From Tellurirhabdus rosea (lineage in GTDB: Bacteria > Bacteroidota > Bacteroidia > Cytophagales > Spirosomataceae), in contig NZ_CP111085.1 of assembly GCF_026278345.1 (NCBI RefSeq), forward strand, positions 4,994,282 to 5,058,281: 64,000 bases of DNA, given 5' to 3'. The notes beneath the pieces are model-generated. The model was not told where the DNA came from and did not search any database. It was given only the letters and a program-made list of their open reading frames with translations. Positions within the stretch are counted from its first letter, which is position 1. Every line of letters starts with the position of its first letter. Shown here piece after piece: positions 60,628-64,000 of the stretch. Made by a program: the position numbers and the translations under genes.

Positions 60628-60907
60628 TTTGCTTTGCTTTAGGTGTGAATAGTGTGAACGAAAAATGCAAACGGTTCCCGGCAAGCCCAGGGCCTGTTTG
60701 TCTACAAAAATTATAGAATAAAAGGGATTAGTTCACATAACATCGGGTATGCCGCTTTGTTTAACCATTCACTAATTAGTTCGCAAAATTTTAATGGTTT
60801 GTAGGGAAGATTGGGTTATTTTCAGTTTATTGATAATTAGCAACTTAATTACGAGCCGCTAAGTAAAAATCTTAAGTAAACACAACGGCTGGTGACCCGA
60901 TATATAG

Positions 60908-62407
60908 ATGGACTCCTCATCGCTTGAATTTGGACCTGATTTTTATCGGAAGATACTGGAGAAGTCCCCGTACGGTTATGTAATTTTCAAACCGGTTCAT
61001 GAGGAAAAAGCATTAGTAGACTTCGAAATTATTTATTTCACGCCGGGCCTGCTCGAATACACCGGTTTCCGCTCGGAAAATCTTCAGGTCGGCCTCAGAC
61101 TGTTTGAGATCTACCCGGTCCGCGAACAATACCTCCCGGTGCTGCAGCGCGTTATCGACCGGGGCCGACCTTACTTCGAAACGCATTACTATTACCCGGC
61201 CCGGGCCTGGATTCGCGTGGTGGCGGTTCCGTTCCGGGAAGCCGAACTGATGCTGGTGCTGGAGGACATCACGCCGTCCATGAGCCAGGCGCAACTGCTG
61301 GAAACGATTGTTTCCGAGTCGCTGCTGCCGCTGCTGCTGCTCCGGGCGGTCCGGGATTATGCGGGCCTCGTGACGGATTTTACGGTGCTGATGACCAACC
61401 CGGCCAACGCCCGCTACGTGAACCGGACCCCGCAGGAAATGATCGGCTGCCGGTGGGCGGACGTTTTCCCCGACGTACACACGACCGGGCTGTTTCAGCG
61501 CGCCGTCGAAACCACCGAAACGGGCCGAAGCCAGCGCTTCACACTGCCGTACCAGAACGGCGACGAGCGCATCTGGATGGATATCCTGATGGTCAAACAG
61601 GATGATGGCGTGCTGCTCACTTTCTCCGACGTTTCGGCCTCGATTCGCTACCAGCAGCAGCTAGTGAACATGAACCAGGCGCTGGAAATGTCCAACGACA
61701 ACATCCACCAGTTTGCTTCGGTGGCTTCCCACGACCTTCAGGAGCCGCTTCGCAAAATCAAGGCATTCAGCGACATTCTGCTTAGCCAGTACGGCGACCG
61801 GATGGATGAAGAGGGGGTGGGGCTGGTCAATCGCCTCCAGCACGCCGTAACCCGGATGCACGCGCTGGTCAGCGATCTGCTGGCGTACTCCCGGCTGACG
61901 ACCCGCCCGGCAAACATGCGCTCCATCGACCTGAACAAATTAGCGGAGGAGGTAATCAGCGACGCAGCAGCCTCCATCCGGAAATCTGGAGCGGAGGTGC
62001 AGCTAGACAAACTGCCCAGGGTCAAGGGCGACATGCGCCAGCTTTATCAGCTTCTGGACAACCTGCTGAACAACGCCCTGAAGTTCCACCAGCCGGGCAA
62101 ACCGCCGGTCGTGCACATCCGCGGGGAAGTGGTCAACCGGCCGGTGGTGGAGCCCGGAGCTTTTCCCTCCGAAGAAAAAGCCTACGCAAAGATTGACTTC
62201 ATCGACAAAGGCATCGGGATCGACGACCGCCATCTGGAACGGATTTTCGGCATGTTCCAGCGTTTGCACGGGGCCGAAAAATACCCGGGAACCGGCGTCG
62301 GGCTGGCCTTGTGCAAAAAGATTGTGGAAAACCACAAAGGACTCCTGACCGTAAAGAGCCGACCCGGAGAGCAAACCACGTTTACGGTGTACCTTCCGCT
62401 GGATTAA
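60908..62407 (+). CDS. PAS-domain sensor histidine kinase, soluble
   Basis: Kinase of 499 residues without transmembrane helices. Two PAS-like regions: about 10-125 (ILEKSPYGYVIFKPVHEEKA) and about 135-250 (TNPANARYVNRTPQEMIGCR, WADVFPDVHTTGLF). HisKA box with H275 in FASVASHDLQEPLRKIKAFS. HATPase motifs are LLDNLLNNALKFH (N box), DFIDKGIGID (G1), IFGMFQRLHG and GTGVGLALCKKIVENH. This bacteriophytochrome-like kinase type is abundant in Cytophagales. No response regulator is adjacent, so its partner is elsewhere. Confidence 0.92.
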   Translation: MDSSSLEFGPDFYRKILEKSPYGYVIFKPVHEEKALVDFEIIYFTPGLLEYTGFRSENLQVGLRLFEIYPVREQYLPVLQRVIDRGRPYFETHYYYPARAWIRVVAVPFREAELMLVLEDITPSMSQAQLLETIVSESLLPLLLLRAVRDYAGLVTDFTVLMTNPANARYVNRTPQEMIGCRWADVFPDVHTTGLFQRAVETTETGRSQRFTLPYQNGDERIWMDILMVKQDDGVLLTFSDVSASIRYQQQLVNMNQALEMSNDNIHQFASVASHDLQEPLRKIKAFSDILLSQYGDRMDEEGVGLVNRLQHAVTRMHALVSDLLAYSRLTTRPANMRSIDLNKLAEEVISDAAASIRKSGAEVQLDKLPRVKGDMRQLYQLLDNLLNNALKFHQPGKPPVVHIRGEVVNRPVVEPGAFPSEEKAYAKIDFIDKGIGIDDRHLERIFGMFQRLHGAEKYPGTGVGLALCKKIVENHKGLLTVKSRPGEQTTFTVYLPLD

Positions 62408-62474
62408 ACGCCGCCGGGCCCCAAATTCGAGCGACGCCCTTCGGTATGTCCGGCAGGAATTCTTTCTTTGCAGT

Positions 62475-63071
62475 ATGAATATTGGAGTCGTGATTTTGGC
62501 GGCCGGTGCCTCTACCCGCATGGGCGGCCAGCTAAAACAACTGATTGAGGTGGAAGGGCGTACCCTGCTGCGCCGGACGGTGGACGCCGCTCTGGAAACG
62601 GATCTGCGGCCGGTCGTGGTGGTGCTGGGGGCGCACAAGGAACAAATGACGCCGGAACTGGACGGCCTGCCCATTACGGTCATCGACAATCCGTTCTGGC
62701 AACAGGGCCTGTCTACGTCCATCAAAACCGGACTGGCGGCGCTTTACCTGACCCTGCGCGAAATCGACGGCGTTCTGTTTCTGCTGACCGACCAGCCGTT
62801 CGTCAACGCCGGTCTGGTCAAGCAGCTGGCCCATGTTTTTGCAGAAAGCGGGAAGCCGATTGTGGCCTGCCGGTATGCGGGGCACCTGGGTGTTCCGGCG
62901 TTGTTCAGCCGGGATTACATCGAGGCCCTGCTTTCGCTGGAAGGAGATAAGGGCGCGCGCTGGCTCATTGAACAGAACCGGGACCACTGCGCCATCGTGG
63001 AGTTTGAAGCCGGTCGCATCGACCTCGACACCCCGGAGGATGTAAAGGCGTTCCGGGAACCGGGAGAATAG
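62475..63071 (+). CDS. MocA-like nucleotidyltransferase (molybdenum cofactor cytidylyltransferase family)
   Basis: Nucleotidyltransferase of 198 residues. The NTP-binding signature is VILAAGASTRMGGQLKQL; then VVLGAHKEQM, IDNPFWQQGLSTSIKTGL and LLTDQPFVNAGLV with the metal-binding Asp. MocA attaches CMP to molybdopterin, giving the MCD cofactor used by PaoABC and XdhABC enzymes. With XdhC 2 kb upstream this suggests a cofactor-maturation module for the oxidoreductase at 21-25 kb. Confidence 0.9.
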   Translation: MNIGVVILAAGASTRMGGQLKQLIEVEGRTLLRRTVDAALETDLRPVVVVLGAHKEQMTPELDGLPITVIDNPFWQQGLSTSIKTGLAALYLTLREIDGVLFLLTDQPFVNAGLVKQLAHVFAESGKPIVACRYAGHLGVPALFSRDYIEALLSLEGDKGARWLIEQNRDHCAIVEFEAGRIDLDTPEDVKAFREPGE

Positions 63072-63079
63072 GTAAAATG

Positions 63080-63108
63080 AAAAAAGCGGACGTTCGGTCC
63101 GCTTTTTT
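63080..63108. terminator. Two-way terminator between the MocA-like and MoxR genes
   Basis: AAAAAAGCGGAC/GTCCGCTTTTTT, 12-bp symmetric stem with a 5-nt loop, serving both convergent genes. Confidence 0.93.
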
Positions 63109-63134
63109 CGTATAAACCCCGGCGTTAGCCGGAA

Positions 63135-64000
63135 TTACAGGAGTCGTTTGATCAGGTTGTCTACCGTGATGCCTTCCGCCTCGGCCTTGAAGTTCCGGAC
63201 GATCCGGTGGCGCAGAATCGGCAGCGCCACGGCCCGGACGTCTTCGATATCGGGCGAGTATTTGCCGTTCAGCAGGGCGTTACACTTGGCCGCCAGAATC
63301 AGCGACTGCGACGCCCGCGGACCGGCACCCCATTCCAGGTACTGGTTGGTATCGGCATGGGCAAGTTCGGTATTGGGGCGGGTTTTGTGGACTAGCCGGA
63401 CGGCGTATTCGATCACGTTATCGACCACCGGCACGCGCCGTACCAGGTGCTGAAACGCCTGAATTTCTTCTCCCGAAATAACTTTCTGCACCTGATAGCG
63501 CTCGTCGCTGGTCGTGCTCTTCACAATGTCCAGCTCCGACTGATACGAGGGATAATCCAGCCAGATGTTGAACATAAAGCGGTCCAGCTGGGCTTCGGGC
63601 AGGGGATAGGTTCCTTCCTGTTCGATCGGGTTCTGCGTCGCCAGTACAAAAAACGGGCGGCCAAGCGGGTATTTCTGTCCGGCAATCGTCACCGAATATT
63701 CCTGCATGGCTTCCAGCAGGGCCGACTGGGTTTTGGGCGGGGTCCGGTTGATTTCGTCCGCCAGGATGATGTTGGCAAAAATGGGCCCTTTGATGAACTT
63801 GAAGCGCCGTTCCTGATCGAGGGTTTCGGAGCCGACAATATCGGAAGGCATCAGGTCAGGCGTAAACTGAATCCGGTTGAAGCTCAGGTCCAGCGCCCCG
63901 GCGATGGTCTGGATCAAAAGCGTTTTGGCCAGACCCGGAACGCCCACCAGTAAGCAGTGACCCTGGCAGAAAATGGCGGTCAGCAGCAGCCGGACCGTTT
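63135..64000 (-). CDS. MoxR family AAA+ ATPase, 5' end outside window
   Basis: C-terminal about 288 residues of a MoxR-type ATPase; the frame remains open to the window edge, so an apparent start at 63947 is internal. Walker A is only partly canonical in view: [18 protein letters not shown]. Walker B is [21 protein letters not shown], followed by [11 protein letters not shown], sensor 1 [20 protein letters not shown], arginine finger region LDRFMFNI and the C-terminal lid with [12 protein letters not shown]. MoxR ATPases act as chaperones with VWA-domain partners, usually encoded upstream or downstream; none is visible here. Confidence 0.95.
   Translation of the reverse strand, partial: TVRLLLTAIFCQGHCLLVGVPGLAKTLLIQTIAGALDLSFNRIQFTPDLMPSDIVGSETLDQERRFKFIKGPIFANIILADEINRTPPKTQSALLEAMQEYSVTIAGQKYPLGRPFFVLATQNPIEQEGTYPLPEAQLDRFMFNIWLDYPSYQSELDIVKSTTSDERYQVQKVISGEEIQAFQHLVRRVPVVDNVIEYAVRLVHKTRPNTELAHADTNQYLEWGAGPRASQSLILAAKCNALLNGKYSPDIEDVRAVALPILRHRIVRNFKAEAEGITVDNLIKRLL

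Overview
The window looks like chromosomal DNA of a free-living member of the Bacteroidota, most likely the Cytophagales (Spirosoma-like family). The evidence is the family content: LruC-domain, DUF4403, DUF4105 and DUF4142 proteins, a SusCD-free cluster of secreted glycosidases, PurL without a glutaminase domain, and repeated use of the Bacteroidota -7 promoter element TAnnTTTG, twice with TTG exactly 20 nt upstream. The bulk is GC-rich with dense coding. One gene at 14.5-17.6 kb is strikingly AT-rich and looks acquired.

Layout. 0-1.1 kb: alkylation repair (Ada/Ogt-type methyltransferase, cut by the window edge, and AlkA-type glycosylase). 1.2-10 kb, minus strand: phosphoesterase, LruC lipoprotein, DUF4403 lipoprotein, a tiny Cys-rich membrane protein, YfiT, inositol monophosphatase, DUF4105 protein and RsmI. 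10.1-13.4 kb: a two-gene operon of Tat-exported ferritin-like proteins present twice in tandem. 13.7-14.4 kb: pterin dehydratase, a probable small structured RNA and tRNA-Ser(UGA). 14.5-17.6 kb: a 1024-residue SIR2-domain protein resembling defence-associated sirtuins, flanked by an 11-bp direct repeat. 18-25.6 kb: Na/Pi transporter, Tat-type SDR, DUF4142 lipoprotein, EamA transporter and a periplasmic aldehyde oxidoreductase operon of the PaoABC type. 26-29.5 kb: small catabolic enzymes (two alpha/beta hydrolases, ring-cleaving dioxygenase, ABM protein). 29.5-35.6 kb: a TPR histidine kinase, a sigma-54 response regulator and an AraC regulator.

35.9-55.2 kb: an eleven-gene same-strand cluster for complex hemicellulose: GH95, GH43, GH127/146, a secreted VOC protein, GH43, GH97, GH30, SASA esterase, alpha/beta esterase, GH39, and a large ThuA / PQQ-type sugar dehydrogenase / PKD / cytochrome c protein. 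The combination suggests removal of L-Fuc or L-Gal, L-Ara, D-Gal and acetyl side groups, cutting of a xylan backbone and periplasmic oxidation of sugars. No SusC/SusD pair is present. 55.3-64 kb: purL, a Uma2 protein, truA, XdhC and a MocA-like nucleotidyltransferase (both probably serving the molybdenum enzyme at 21-25 kb), a PAS histidine kinase, and the 3' part of a MoxR ATPase gene.

Gene ends are often marked by inverted repeats and by clusters of 7- or 8-bp repeats in several sequence families. One such repeat encodes part of the signal peptide of the DUF4105 protein. All functional calls rest on reading sequence and motifs; no database search was possible.
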